Shown one piece after another: positions 48,845 to 60,090 of a stretch of DNA of 64,000 bases. The stretch is taken from positions 1,191,774 through 1,255,773 of the forward strand of contig MU004192.1 in the NCBI GenBank assembly GCA_010093605.1. The letters are read 5' to 3'. Source of the DNA: Lophium mytilinum. Lineage: Eukaryota > Ascomycota > Dothideomycetes > Mytilinidiales > Mytilinidiaceae. The position numbers and the translations under genes were made by a program. A model generated the notes under the pieces. It was not told the DNA's origin and searched no databases. It saw nothing but the letters and a program-made list of their open reading frames with translations. Positions within the stretch are counted from its first letter, which is position 1; every line of letters begins with the position of its first letter.

Positions 48845-50050
48845 GACGTTCTAGAAGAAGGAAAAAGTCTGAAAAAAATATGATGGTTTCAACTGATATT
48901 AGAACAGAGCATTCGCTCGTTCACACCATCATCCGTTTCCACCGTCTCCATCCTTCTTAACGAAGCCCCAGCAACGAGGGCTAGCATCGTGTGATAGAAA
49001 CTCCGTAGAAGCATGACATCTTCTGCACGAGCGAAAGAAGACACCATGGTCATCCTCTCTTCACACATGAAGGTCTCAAAACTCCTGAGAGATGAAATGG
49101 ATAACAAAGAGATGCCAGCCATCGCCTCTTTGCCCATGAATGAGAGACTGGGGTCTCGCCGCCGTGCAAGGGATATGAGCGGCTCTGTATTTACCTTGTG
49201 ATGTGTGTTGCGTGCCGGGATGCCGGAGTGTCGGAGGACATGTACCTGCTAGACAAAATGCAGCGTGCGTTGCAGACGCAGGTGGTCCACAGTAGTGGGT
49301 CTGGAACAACGGTTTTTATATCCGGGCAGTCATGGTAACTTTGTCAGTTGCCGGTCTAGCTGAAGAAGCTTAAATGAAGCAGCCATCTACAGAGCTGGTG
49401 TTGATAGCATCGGCGGCGCTAATCATTGAGACAATGGTTTTTCGCGAAGTTCCATCATTAGCAGCGTTTAGTAAAGCCCACCTCCTTCGGTAGTTGCAAG
49501 GCTTGATGGCGAGTGAGAGGGTGGGAATGGTTTTGATGAGGTGTGGTTGACTCCCTTGCCCCCAGGTTTCACGGCCCGAAGCGAATCGCGGCTCGCAGGG
49601 CTGGGTCAGTTGATGGTGTCGCTCTCCAGGATTCGTGCTGCAGCTGACGATGCGAGCCGGGGAGCCGACTGTGATGCAGACTTGGAGGTTGGTCATGAAA
49701 CGCCATGACGGATGATGAAGGTTGTCATGGGATGTGGAGTAGTAGCGCAAGGTGGAGTTGAGATCTGACGACCCTAAACCCCGATGTCCCGCCGCCAAGG
49801 GCTATTGCATATATTGATATGGCAGATTTGGTTTCAGCATTTGTCAACTAGAAATTCCTTGGAAAAGGAATGTTAGAGGACTTCTATCTACACCGCGAAG
49901 ACTTGCATTTCTACACTTCAAGACCCGCTGATTTTGAGAGACCATGGACGTGGTACAGCGCAGCTAGCCTGTCAGCTGTGTATACATAGATCTATGTACT
50001 ACGTTTGCCACAAAGAAACTCGTTTCATCAAACAGCAAAAAACGACCGCC
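48845..50050. other. 1.2 kb intergenic interval, no gene seen
   Basis: This is the promoter side of the GH81 gene and the 3' side of UTP14. Minus-strand frames at 48889-49137 and 49370-49798 were read and show no domain, no start context and no splice partners. Confidence 0.55.
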
Positions 50051-53000
50051 TTAGACCATGGGTTTCTCCATCGGCAAAATAATGCCCTGCTTGATCAAAA
50101 CCCGTGGCTTCGTACTGTCCTGGAACACACTCTTCGTGCTCCACTCCGGGCCCAGCGGCATGCGCAAACTACGCTCGTACTGCGCCTTGCTCTCGAACGG
50201 ATGCGGTAGAATGGGCGCCAGGTATTTGGAGGTCTTCTTTACACGCTTCTCGTTGATGATGACTCGTTCTAGCTTGGCATCTTTGCGATCTTTGGCTTTG
50301 ATACCGGCTTGCTTGGTTAGCCAACGGCCTTTGTTACGGGCTTGTTGCCTCGCGTTGACGCCTTCGCCGACCCAGTTGCCCCATCCAGGGAGAGTATTGT
50401 CGACGATCTTGTCGTCCTCGTCAACGATGGCTGCCTTCTTTTCTTCTGCAAATTGGGCGTCGACATCGTCGCCAGCAAAGCCTTTGGCTGTGAGCTCTTG
50501 GTTACGCTGCACGAAAGGGAGGTTCACAAGGCCATCATCTGAGTCTTCTTGATCTGAGTTGACACCGTCGTTGCGGTAGGTGACGGTTTGCCAGCCGTCG
50601 GCGTCAGCTGCGCTGATAGAAGCGGCGGGTGGCTTGCGGCTTGACGCCTTCTTAGAGTCAGATTTACTAGTCTTACTTTGCGGGCCGCCCTTAACAATCT
50701 CTTTTACTTGGGATGAACGCTTAGCCTTTTGGTCCTTGACTGGTGCCGAAAGGAAAGGGTTTACCACCAGGGCAGCATCAGAAGAGGCGTCTGTGGTGGG
50801 CTTGGACTTTTTACTTTTGGCGGTTGCTGCAAGATATGGGTTGCTTGTTGGTGCATCATCCTCGGAATCAAGTCTAGTCGACTGGTATCCAGCTTTCTTT
50901 CCAGCTGATCTTGTCTTTCCAGACCTCGAATTCCCAGGCCTGTCGAGAATGACATCCAGTTCATCGTCCTCAATTTCATCACCTGATCCCGGTTTCTCCT
51001 CGAAATCGTTCAAAGGCTGTCGTTTCGATTTGGATGGCAGTGACACGGGCCCGAACTTCCTTCGGCCTTTGCTAGCAAGCCTCTCATCTTCCTCATCACT
51101 CTGTGCCTCTTCACCAGCTAGCTCCCGTCGGATACGCTCGATATCTTCGTCATTCCTAGCTTTTCGAGCCTGCTCTGCCTTTTGCATGAACATCATTGAT
51201 CCTAACTTAAAACTGTCTTCGGCAATCCTGTTGCCCTCGAGTCGATCAAGCTGACGGCGCAGTCTGCGGTTTTCCGCCTCTTCTTCATCTACATCATCAT
51301 CTTCCTCGTCGTCCTCGCTGCTGAGATCTGAATTATCGTGGTCTTCATCGTGAACTTCCTTCCCCTCAATGCGTCTCCTCAGTTCCTCGTTCCGTCTAGC
51401 CATTTCAGTCACACCAGCACGAGCGTCATCATCCCAGACACCTCTCCCACTCTTTTTGACACCTTTAGCCCACTTGCTGTCGCGGTGCTTGGAGCCCATT
51501 CGTTCCTCAGCTCGACGGCGGTCGTTATACTCGCGCTCGTCCTCCGAGACATCGACACCATCAGCAGCGAGCGCATCTTTCTCCCTTTGGGCGTCCCGCT
51601 CGCGCTCCCTCCTATGCACTCGCCTATACGACTTGCTCTTTATCTTCTTGACGCGTTTGGCTCTGATCTCCTCGCGGAACATTAGCTCTCGGACTCTGCG
51701 AAGCTCCTTTCGTCGCTTAGCGACCTCCTCTAGGGGTAATTTGTTCGTCTCTAGTTCTTCGAACTCGCGTATCTTTTCTTCTTCAGACTTTCCAGACTTA
51801 GAAGCCAGCCCACTCTCGACTAATATAGACTGTATAGTACTCTCTAAGTCGTTCATTGGAGCCATTTGGGCTGTCGGAATCATTTGATTCGTCCCCATAG
51901 GAATACCCGCGTCAGGGTCTTGCAGTGGGAAGGAGATATGCTCCGCGCGACGATTTTGCTTTACTGTATCAACCCATCGACTGAGGGTTTGGTTGGCTTC
52001 CTTGTTTGCTGCTACGCGGTTGAGGCGATCTTGTTGGCGTTTGGGTAGAGGGGCGTCCAGCTTCCCAGAGATATCATTCCGCTTTGATGGTTTGGCGTCA
52101 TCTCTTAGCCGTTTCTTCAGCGTCTTCCGAGTTTCAGCGTCGGCATTGGCCATGAGCAGGTCTAGGTCGAGAGTCTGAGAGCCCGAGGGGCCAGTCTCTG
52201 CCACTCTTGCAGACTCGTTTAGATCAAATCGCCGAGGGCCTTTAGAAACAGGCGCCTCGTCTGGATGTAGTGATGCAATCAAGTCTTGCAACTTGTCCGC
52301 CGCGTCTTCGTCCTCCTCATCCTCGCCGTCTTCGCCGGATACATCGAGGTCGTCTAGGCCGTTTGCATCCAGATCGTCCTCGTCACTAGGCTCGTCCTCG
52401 CTTTCTTGCTGATGTGATCGCCGTTTCGACTTCTTCTCTTTCCGCTCTGTCTCGTCCTCTACGTACTGGTCAAGTGCAGTAGCCAGGTCGATCGCGTCGT
52501 CTCCAAGGCTCTCGTCGTCGCTCTCGCCCTCGTCCGAAGCTTCCTCGTCGAGATCTAAATCCATATCTTCATCCACCTCCCTCGCCTTGCCCTTCCCCTT
52601 GCCCTGGTATGCAGCCTTATCTCCTCCGCTTTTATTCTGCGTCGTAGACGACCCTCGGAAAGTCCACCCAGCAAACCTCTCCTCATCACTCTCCCCAAAT
52701 GCCTCGTCGGAGTCAATATCCGAGTCATCATCGTCGTCTAGATCCACATGGCCCATCTGCCATTCATTCCCCTCGCTATCACTGCCCTCATCGACCTCAT
52801 CCTCATCTTGCCCACGCTTCGCACGCTTGGGATTTTCTTCCTCTTCGCCTTCCTCCTCCTCCTCGTCGTGAGGACGTTTGCGACGAGTGGGCACACCATC
52901 GGGCTCTAGCTCCCCGAGTCTGTTCTTGCGAATCTTGGTGCGTTCGGGTGCCTCGCGGCCGGCGATAGCGAAGGCATTGAGGCTGCGTTTTGCGGCTTTG

Positions 53001-53071
53001 GTCTTGTTACGTTGAGGCTTTCCTTTCGGTTTTGAGCTCGGGATAGAGCTGCGGGATATTCGGGGAGGCAT
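50051..53071 (-). CDS. UTP14: U3 snoRNP/SSU processome protein Utp14
   Basis: A single uninterrupted ORF of 1006 aa begins at ATG 53071. Utp14 is a nucleolar component of the small-subunit processome that activates the helicase Dhr1 during 18S rRNA maturation. Diagnostic segments are a Lys/Arg-rich N-terminus (nucleolar targeting), very acidic Asp/Glu tracts through residues about 60-260, RRFDLNESAR, the conserved KIKSKSYRRVHRRER block, SKWAKG, and near the C-terminus LPGWGNWVGEG and the YLAPILPHPFES-type motif. The C-terminus ends RVLIKQGIILPMEKPMV. The absence of introns in a 3 kb gene is notable in this window. It is divergent from mL41, with 197 bases between the two ATGs, so they probably share a promoter. 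Confidence 0.96.
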   Translation of the reverse strand: MPPRISRSSIPSSKPKGKPQRNKTKAAKRSLNAFAIAGREAPERTKIRKNRLGELEPDGVPTRRKRPHDEEEEEGEEEENPKRAKRGQDEDEVDEGSDSEGNEWQMGHVDLDDDDDSDIDSDEAFGESDEERFAGWTFRGSSTTQNKSGGDKAAYQGKGKGKAREVDEDMDLDLDEEASDEGESDDESLGDDAIDLATALDQYVEDETERKEKKSKRRSHQQESEDEPSDEDDLDANGLDDLDVSGEDGEDEEDEDAADKLQDLIASLHPDEAPVSKGPRRFDLNESARVAETGPSGSQTLDLDLLMANADAETRKTLKKRLRDDAKPSKRNDISGKLDAPLPKRQQDRLNRVAANKEANQTLSRWVDTVKQNRRAEHISFPLQDPDAGIPMGTNQMIPTAQMAPMNDLESTIQSILVESGLASKSGKSEEEKIREFEELETNKLPLEEVAKRRKELRRVRELMFREEIRAKRVKKIKSKSYRRVHRRERERDAQREKDALAADGVDVSEDEREYNDRRRAEERMGSKHRDSKWAKGVKKSGRGVWDDDARAGVTEMARRNEELRRRIEGKEVHDEDHDNSDLSSEDDEEDDDVDEEEAENRRLRRQLDRLEGNRIAEDSFKLGSMMFMQKAEQARKARNDEDIERIRRELAGEEAQSDEEDERLASKGRRKFGPVSLPSKSKRQPLNDFEEKPGSGDEIEDDELDVILDRPGNSRSGKTRSAGKKAGYQSTRLDSEDDAPTSNPYLAATAKSKKSKPTTDASSDAALVVNPFLSAPVKDQKAKRSSQVKEIVKGGPQSKTSKSDSKKASSRKPPAASISAADADGWQTVTYRNDGVNSDQEDSDDGLVNLPFVQRNQELTAKGFAGDDVDAQFAEEKKAAIVDEDDKIVDNTLPGWGNWVGEGVNARQQARNKGRWLTKQAGIKAKDRKDAKLERVIINEKRVKKTSKYLAPILPHPFESKAQYERSLRMPLGPEWSTKSVFQDSTKPRVLIKQGIILPMEKPMV

Positions 53072-53268
53072 TCTGGGGTCTCTACTCGTTGTTTAGACGC
53101 AGGAGTAGAGTTGTGAAGTGGTGATGTTTTTGGAGGGGATTTTTGGGCTCGAAATCTTGGCAACACATTTTTTCTGCCACCGCTCACGTGCTGGCTTCGC
53201 GATGGATTCAACTCACGCCGAACTTCAACAGTAACCCTGGAGATATCAGCAATCGCATCACATCATCA
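53072..53268. promoter_or_regulatory. shared divergent promoter of UTP14 and mL41
   Basis: Only 197 bases separate the two start codons. Both products serve ribosome production (cytosolic 18S processing and mitochondrial large subunit), so co-regulation is plausible. CTCACGTG-like sequence (GCTCACGTGCTGG at about 53,183-53,195) contains an E-box CACGTG, a Cbf1/bHLH-type site. No further element is claimed. Confidence 0.5.
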
Positions 53269-53639
53269 ATGCAGCCGACACCCATCCTCCAGCGTGCTTT
53301 GCGCCGCCTCCAACTTACCACCAAGCAAGCGGGCAAGGACTACTACAAGGGCAACCGCGTGGGATCGCATGGACGGCACACGAAGCACGGCAAATACGTT
53401 ATTGAGTGGCAGAAGGTGCGGACGTACGTGTGTCCGAGAGACTTGGAGAAGAGCAGTGTAAGCGCATCTCATTGCACCCACATGTGTTTGAAAGAGGATA
53501 GTTGCTGATTCGGGAATAGCTATCGCCTTTCGTCGCGACTCGCATCGAAATAGAACGGGGCACATTTGCCGGTACGAAGGGGCCAATGGACGGAGCTGTG
53601 TACTTAGAGAGGTGGAAGGCGGAGAATGGACAGGACTAG
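53269..53639 (+). CDS. MRPL27: mitochondrial large ribosomal subunit protein mL41 (MRPL27)
   Basis: Exons 53269-53457 and 53520-53639 (62-nt intron, GTAAGC...GAATAG) give 102 aa. The sequence matches fungal mL41: [18 protein letters not shown], then [20 protein letters not shown] at the centre, and [16 protein letters not shown] toward the end. The N-terminus ([14 protein letters not shown]) is a basic amphipathic presequence for mitochondrial import. The product is a structural protein of the mitoribosome. It is one of only two plus-strand genes here. An open plus-strand frame continuing past the stop to about 54,020 is in another frame and is treated as 3' UTR. Confidence 0.93.
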
Positions 53640-54106
53640 AGGCCTTGCATGCGATTTCGCCCACCTGGGAGATTAAGAAGGCAGAGCGTGGGCAGTTGGT
53701 CAAGATGTTGGGTGTCATCTGGGGCGAGGAGAGTCAGACAAGGCCTCGAAGTCTTGAAGACGGAGGTGTATTATATGGGCATGCGGAGGCGTTTATTGTA
53801 CGATATGTACAACGAAAGGATGTACCAAAAATGGACCAAAGTCTGGTTGCTTCCGGGCTTGAAAGCACGCGGCATGGACCCTCGACGTATGCTTCTTGCA
53901 TATGCATTCTCTAAATTCTACCACGGCCAGAATGATAGTCTCTTTCTATTCTACTTTCTTGATCCTCCTCAAAGTTCACTGAAGGCGAGTCAAATGATCC
54001 CAGCTCCCAAAGAGCCCTAGCGCAGATCCAATATCAGCAATCAGGCCATTTCTTACCGAACTTTCACCCCTCATCGGACCTCTAAAACTCACAAAAATCA
54101 CCAACA

Positions 54107-55599
54107 ATGCCACCCAAAAAAGCAGTCGAGGACACCTCAAAAAATGTCGTTGCCTTCGGGCGCGTCAAGAACACCCTGAAAATGGGCTGTGTCGGCCTCC
54201 CCAACGTTGGCAAGAGTTCTCTATTCAATTTGTTGACGGAACAAAGTGCCAGTGCAGAAAATTACCCTTTCTGCACTATTGAGCCAAACGAGGCGAGATG
54301 TCCGGTTCCCGATGAACAATATGTAAAACTACCGATGGTCTATCATGAAATTTTACTAACGATATTGGGAAGGACTTCCTTTGCGACATCTGGAAGCCCC
54401 CCTCGCAGTACCCGGCCTACCTCCACGTGACCGACATCGCTGGCTTGATCAAAGGTGCTTCGGAAGGCCAAGGTCTCGGAAACGCCTTTCTCTCGCACAT
54501 TCAAGCTGTCGATGGCATGTTTCATGTTGTTCGAGCTTTTGATAACGACGAAGTATTGCACGTGGACGATTCAGTCGATCCAATCCGCGATCTTAACACC
54601 ATCCAAAGCGAGCTTTGCAAAAAGGATCTGGATATTCTTCAAAAGACGAAGATCGCCGAGGAAGCCACGGTGAGGAAGGCAGGGGGTAAATTCAAGATGC
54701 TTCCGCTTTTCGATGAGACGACGGCGAAGATCAAGACGGTATGACTTTCTTAAAAATATCCATCCCAGCCAAATGAAGACTCTAAGCTGAGACCCCAAAT
54801 AGATGCTCGAAGCTGACAAGCCTGTTCGCGACGGCTCCTGGACAACTGCTGAGATTGAATTGATTAACGAAAAAGTTTGTTGATTCCAACTTCCCCTCCA
54901 TCCCCTGAGTGTCTACCACACATGAACCTTCGCCTCAAAGCGATCCATGTCCGCTCACCACTTATCATCCCGCTAACCCCCTCAAGATCCGTCTCATAAC
55001 CACAAAACCAGTCCTCTACCTCGTCAACCTCAGCATGAAAGACTATCTACGTCAGAAAAACAAGTACCTTTCTAGCATCGTCAAATGGGTAACCGAACAC
55101 GGCGGCCAGCCCACCGACGTGATCGCCTTCTCCGTCGAGTACGAGCAGAAAGTCTGGAACTTGCGCGAAGACCCTGAAGCCCTCGCCGCATTCCACGCCG
55201 AGAACAAGGTCAAGTCCCGCATCAACAAGATCGTGACGCAGGGCTTCACGAAGCTAGGATTGCAGTATTACTTCACGGCCGGCGAGAAGGAGGTTAGATG
55301 CTGGGTGATTCAGAAAGGAACGCTGGCGCCGCAGGCAGCGGGAGTTATTCATGGGGATTTTGAACGCGGGTTTATTAAGGCGGAGGTGGTGGCGTATCAG
55401 GATTTCCATGATTTGTGTGAGGGCGGGAAGAGCATGGGGCCGATTAAAGCGGCGGGGAAGTTTAGACAGGAGGGGAAGACGTATGTGGTTCAGGGTGGAG
55501 ATATCATTCATTTCCAGTTCAGTAAGTCTATGTTCCTGGTATTTCTGACGAGGACGATGCTGATTTGTGGTAGATGTTGCGCCGCCGAAGAAGAAGTGA
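54107..55599 (+). CDS. OLA1: Obg-like ATPase (YchF family)
   Basis: Exons 54107-54322, 54373-54738, 54803-54874, 54987-55521 and 55574-55599 join in frame to 404 aa. P-loop G1 is GLPNVGKSS (30-38), and the Walker B/G3-like block reads [20 protein letters not shown]. The helical insert ([10 protein letters not shown]) and the C-terminal TGS domain ([20 protein letters not shown], then KGKTY-like [17 protein letters not shown], ending NVAPPKKK) are complete. Ola1 is a cytosolic ATPase linked to translation and stress (oxidative and proteotoxic) responses. The nucleotide-specificity loop reads NLSM (232-235) where most family members have N-[LM]-S-E. This is an unusual substitution at a position thought to favour ATP over GTP. 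The last exon is only 26 nt. Confidence 0.95.
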
Positions 55600-55860
55600 T
55601 CGTGCGGAGTCTTGTGTCCGGCTTTCGAAATTATTACAGCTTTAGAGCTAGAATAGATATAGAGCAATGCTTACCGCCCAATGTAATGAGTTTTTGTTCC
55701 TCGCAGTGACTACCCCGGACTCCGAAATTCAATTTGGCCACCGGTATGTACAAACCAAGGGGAATTACAAGAGGGTCGATGCCGGGTATACACACATCCA
55801 AGAACCCTCTTCAGACGTGCCCACAACCCTACCACTACTCTCTTCTTCAACCACCCCCAC

Positions 55861-57692
55861 CTACTCCATGTCATTCCAAACCCTCCCGAACCTATCCTCC
55901 CTCGGCACCATGCCCGGCCCCGACCAAGTATACCCCGTCCCCCTATCCGTCGTATTCATGCCCCCCTGCGCCCCCCAGATCTGCTCCATTTTCTCCCGCG
56001 TCGGCGTCTTCTTCTTCCCTTCCTTAATCCGCAGCTTCTCGAAAAACACATAGCTCGCGTAGTACACGCAGCTCGTATTGCCGCGGTCTGCGCCCTTCTT
56101 ACTGCGGAAGTCGGTCAGTTGCTTAGACTGGATTTTGCGGTCGGACTTGTGGTACTGCGCCATGAGGTCGCGCAGGAAGCCGGCTTGGGTGACGCCGTCT
56201 TTTTTGAGGTGGAGGTTGATTTTGCGGCGGATTTCGTCGCAGGTATCTGTGAATCATCATTAGCAATATCCCTAAGCGCGCACCTCATGACTCTTACCGT
56301 ATATGTCAACAGCGTCAGTCTCCTCGCCTGGTATGGATACAGAAGCGACATTGTTGGACGCAGCGGCAGCGGCAACGGTGGTAGCAGGGGCTGTGGTGCG
56401 TTTCTTCTTAGGGGCCGGAATGCCCTTCAGCTCCCGCTTCTTGAAAAACTCCCACGCGGCCTCGTAGGCGGCGAAGCCGGAGCCTTTGTAGGTACCGCTC
56501 TGGCTCATGAAGCCGTTGTAGGACTTGTTGGAGACGCCGATCGCGTTGCAGAATTCGCCGATCTTCATTTCGCCGGAGTCGATGAAATTGCGGATTTTTC
56601 GTCTATTTTGAAGTGTGAGTCAGTCTTGTAGCTATACATATATGCTAGACAGTGATGGCGTACCTCACGACATCGCAGCTGTCCAGGGGTATGCCGTGGA
56701 GGTCGGTCTCGCTATCGAATTCGTCCTCGTCAACTTCTACAATGCCTCGCTTCCCTTTCGTGCTTTGTGACGTCTACGCTGCAGTTAGATACTGTTGTGT
56801 AGGTATTCGATATAAATGGCTTACCGGTTCGGTCAACTCTTGTTCCCATTTCAGGAGTTGCTCATAGGCTGATTTGAAGACTGGCGAATCTTCTGGCACG
56901 TTTCTGACCGTAGCCCAATGCTTGTAGACAGTAGTCATGAATTGATGCTTATCGACGCCTTTAGGAGCTTTGGCACTGCTGGGCAGCATAAGCCGTGGAT
57001 ATTTCCGATAGCCTTCATGTATGTCTAAGGGCACATGTGGCTTAGGTTTCAGCTCCTGCGTCAATCTAGCGAGTTCATCATGGGCTACGCTGAAGTCCGG
57101 CGAGTCTACCCGCGCCTTTAGGAGCTGGTTCCAGGCGTTCTGGACTCTACCTGCATGATTCTGCTTCTCGTCGCCCAGGTGTATCATCTTCAAAACAGCG
57201 CTGTAGGTTATGAGATGTGGGTATTTTCGCTTGCCTTCTTCGAAGGATATAATTTGTTGAGGGTTCTCCTTGTGTGCTTTCTCTTCTTCATTGAGCTCTT
57301 TTGACAGCTTGGCGAGCTGCTCGCTGGCCGCTATGTGGTCTTGTGAGGTCTTCGGACTCCCCTGCATTTTCATCCACAGCTTGGCGACTTGGTCTTTGGT
57401 CTTCTCTTTCTCTGCCTGTATAAGGCAGGTGAGCTGCATAACATCGTATGGTTCCAGGAGCTGCGGGGCAGCCTGCGGTTTTATCGTCTTGACATTTGAG
57501 GAGGGCTTCTCGCCAATGGGGTCCACTCGAATTATTTGCACAGCGCGGTTGGGATCGATAGGTCCCAGAACGGGACCGTGGTGGGCAACGGGTTTAGGGG
57601 GAATAGTGTTGTCCTAGCATAGTAGTCAGCGATCAGATATTCTACGCGTCTGGAGCTCATAGAGTGTATATATTTACCACAGGCCTGGACAT
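55861..57692 (-). CDS. DUF7726 protein with three N-terminal Trp/Ser-Pro repeats
   Basis: Exons 57692-57678 (15 nt), 57613-56825, 56773-56664, 56602-56298 and 56246-55861 join in frame to 534 aa. The C-terminal half holds two DUF7726-type helical modules: about 305-365 (KIRNFIDSGEMKIGEF, then AYEAAWEFFKKRELKG) and 407-480 (DTCDEIRRKINLHLKKDG, then SKQLTDFRSKKG and YYASYVFFEKLRIKEGKKK). The family is fungal, nuclear by composition and of unknown function. A helix-turn-helix-like DNA-binding role is often suggested. Residues 80-265 carry three copies of a W-x10-SP-x5-A-x3-L-x2-L-x2-EL helix pair, each followed or preceded by a KYP(H/R)L segment. This loosely recalls HMG-box helices. That likeness is inference. 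The basic linker near 370-385 (APKKKRTTAP) is a possible nuclear signal. Confidence 0.85.
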
Positions 57693-58593
57693 TTTCAACT
57701 GCTTGTCGTGCTCTGTGGATGATTTGTGGAATCTTTCTTGAAAAATGGTGGGGGATGTGATGCAGGGCGCGTAAGGGGTGAAAGAAAGGTTGATATCCTG
57801 ACCCTGTCATTGGCAACGCGTCCGCAAATGTTTAGGTCTCGGTCCAATCATACGCGTAAATGACCGAGGTCACGTGGGAAATTGAGATCGCCAACCAATG
57901 CTCCACAGTTGTCGTTACTCAGCGGATTCTCAGCCCATCTCCGTTTCATCCCGGTGTACGAAGGACTTCGTTTTTTTTGATGCACCACCCAACGAACATC
58001 GACAACTTTAACACCTGCGCGCAAGTCCACCACAACTCAAAATTGTTTCTAGTCTCTTGACCCTGGTACAGTTTTAAACGCTTAAGAAATCGCACTCTTT
58101 CGATCGTGTTAATTGGGGCGGTTGTAGGTGTTGTTAGCTGTCAAAGCTACTGTGGGGTCTTCGCTTGTGCATCAAAAAAAACGAACTCCTTCGTATCGGT
58201 GACGAAGTCAGCACGTTGTTCCTTTCATTCATCATAGCCGGCTTGACATGTATATGATCGAGTAAATGGGATCCAAGACCTCCTCTAGAAGCTCCGTGGC
58301 TTATAATTCATCATCTATTCCCCAAGAATGGGGCTACCCATGAGACTACTACAAAGGCAGACCGCGTATAGGTGTCCTAGTTATCACGGATGCTCAACAT
58401 GAGACTATGAGAAGAAATATAGCCCAACTTCACCGATGCAGAATCATCACTAGTTTCGGAAACAAACATTACAAGGAGTATCTCAACGACCTCATGACAT
58501 TCATTCTCTTCTACAGACACAGTACGATCTGACGCCCATGCGATCAACACTACCAGATCAGATTTTCGAAATATAACTCCCACCAGAATCAAA
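57693..58593. other. intergenic interval, no gene seen
   Basis: This is the upstream region of the DUF7726 gene and the 3' side of the zinc-finger gene. Frames at 57860-58060 plus and 58377-58592 minus have no domain. Confidence 0.55.
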
Positions 58594-59499
58594 TTAGGCC
58601 TCCATCTCTATCGGCAGTGTTACTTCATCACTCTTCCCACGGTTTCTGGGCGTTTCTATCCTTTGTGGTCCATTTCGGCACTTCCGTGCATGCCGCAGGA
58701 GACGATCCTTTCTGGAGAACTCGGACCCGCAAGTGCAACGGTACTCTCTAGAACGCTGGTGGGCATCGCCTGTCTGCTTGTGCCGTTCCAAAGGCCGCTT
58801 GTCCTTGAAGGATCTCGTGCAGGAATCAAGATCACATTTGAAGGTTTGATGGGTACCTAAGTGCCGTCTAAATTATGTTAGTCTGACTCTTGGCTTTGAG
58901 GTGTAGAATGAGGATTCAACGTACTTTAAACGGCGCTGGTCTGAAAAAGTCTGAAAGCATTGTGAGCATCTCGGACGCGGTGCGCGTGGTAATGGTAGCA
59001 GGTTGGCACCACAGGCTCGACTCGAGGGTGCGCTTTGGGGGGACTCTGGTGTAGGTGGTATTGATCTCGGCGTAGAGTCTGAGACGGCCCAGGAAAGGGA
59101 ATCGGGCGAAGACGAATCAAACAGAAGAGAGTTGGAGTACGGATCCTGCGAAGGGAATTCCGACGACTGAGAACCGACATCTTCGACCTCCTTCCATCCA
59201 CGATCCGAGCTGAGATTTCTGTCGATTGTAGTCGAAGATGCTGGCATAATGGCATGAGATCGGTCGTCAAAAAGAGATGAATGAGGAAATATAGCAGAGT
59301 GCCCTCCAGCATTATTCAACATATCCCCGTCCCAGACTGCAACATCTTGCACGAATTGAGGATCAAGAGGCACCTTATACGAACTTTCGATGTCTTGAAG
59401 TAGTGAAGGTCGAGAGTTGTCTGGAGATAGAAGCGGTTCTATAGCAATACCAGCGTTCGAACTGTCTTGCTGTGCGTATACCAGATCCTCCAGCGCCAT
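58594..59499 (-). CDS. C2H2 zinc-finger transcription factor
   Basis: Exon 58925 and above joins 58867-58594 (57-nt intron GTACGT...TTTAG) in frame. The C-terminus has consecutive zinc fingers: CSQCFQTFSDQRRLKRHLGTH, then CDLDSCTRSFKDKRPLERHK, then CTCGSEFSRKDRLLRHARKC (the last C2HC-like). The region before is Ser/Asp/Pro-rich and acidic, as for an activation domain. The first in-frame ATG is at 59499 (282 aa). The same frame stays open to about 59,930 without an ATG and includes a Cys-rich stretch (HTHCTCCVHGPILQ, then VCGPCGSS). A 5' exon may therefore exist and the true protein may exceed 395 aa. It is probably a nuclear regulator; the target is unknown. A triple repeat with CCAAT boxes lies 250 bases upstream of the open frame. 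Confidence 0.85.
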
Positions 59500-60090
59500 T
59501 TCAAAGATCTGGATTTGCTCGAGGTCCGGAAAGTTTGAGGCAAGGCCGGAATACAGGTAAGAGTCCTCGATTATCGGGAGATCTTGAGAGAGAGTAGTAG
59601 GAACTAGATTCAACTGAGAGCTCCCACATGGTCCGCACACTTGGTGCTGGGCAAGGCTTTGAAGTATTGGCCCGTGTACACAACACGTGCAATGAGTATG
59701 TAACTGCGATAAGGGCGAAAGCCTATGCACTGGATTCGGCGGGGGCGAGTTGAGGGAATAGTTGTGACATGGGTAGTCTAATCCGTGTTGGAGAACGGCG
59801 TGGTCGACAACAAGAGGTCGAACATTGCAAAATGTCAAAGAGGGCCATGTCGGAATAGCAAACGCGCGAAGACTTGTAGCCTCCGCGAGCCCTTTATTTT
59901 GAAGAGATATTCAAGAAAAGGACCTGTCCTTGCCGCGAAGAAGTTTAGGGAGAGATATGATGATTCAAAGTTTCAAGGTGTTGTGTTAAAGAAGTGAAGG
60001 CGGAAGGAGCGCTGCGGCTTCAAATACAGGATGCGACATAGGTACCGTAACTCGCAATGCCACGTCTCAGGTATGGGGTGCGATCTCTTA

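Noticed and set aside
49370-49798. 142-codon minus-strand ORF between GH81 and UTP14
   Set aside because: No domain, no plausible splice partner; composition random.
50580-51254. 224-codon plus-strand ORF
   Set aside because: Antisense shadow of the acidic region of UTP14 (Asp/Glu codons read as Ser/Leu).
53612-54020. Plus-strand frames downstream of mL41
   Set aside because: Some stretches look protein-like, but there is no family resemblance and the position fits the mL41 3' UTR and the OLA1 promoter.
58377-58592. 71-codon minus-strand ORF after the zinc-finger gene
   Set aside because: Lies in the expected 3' UTR and has no recognisable feature.
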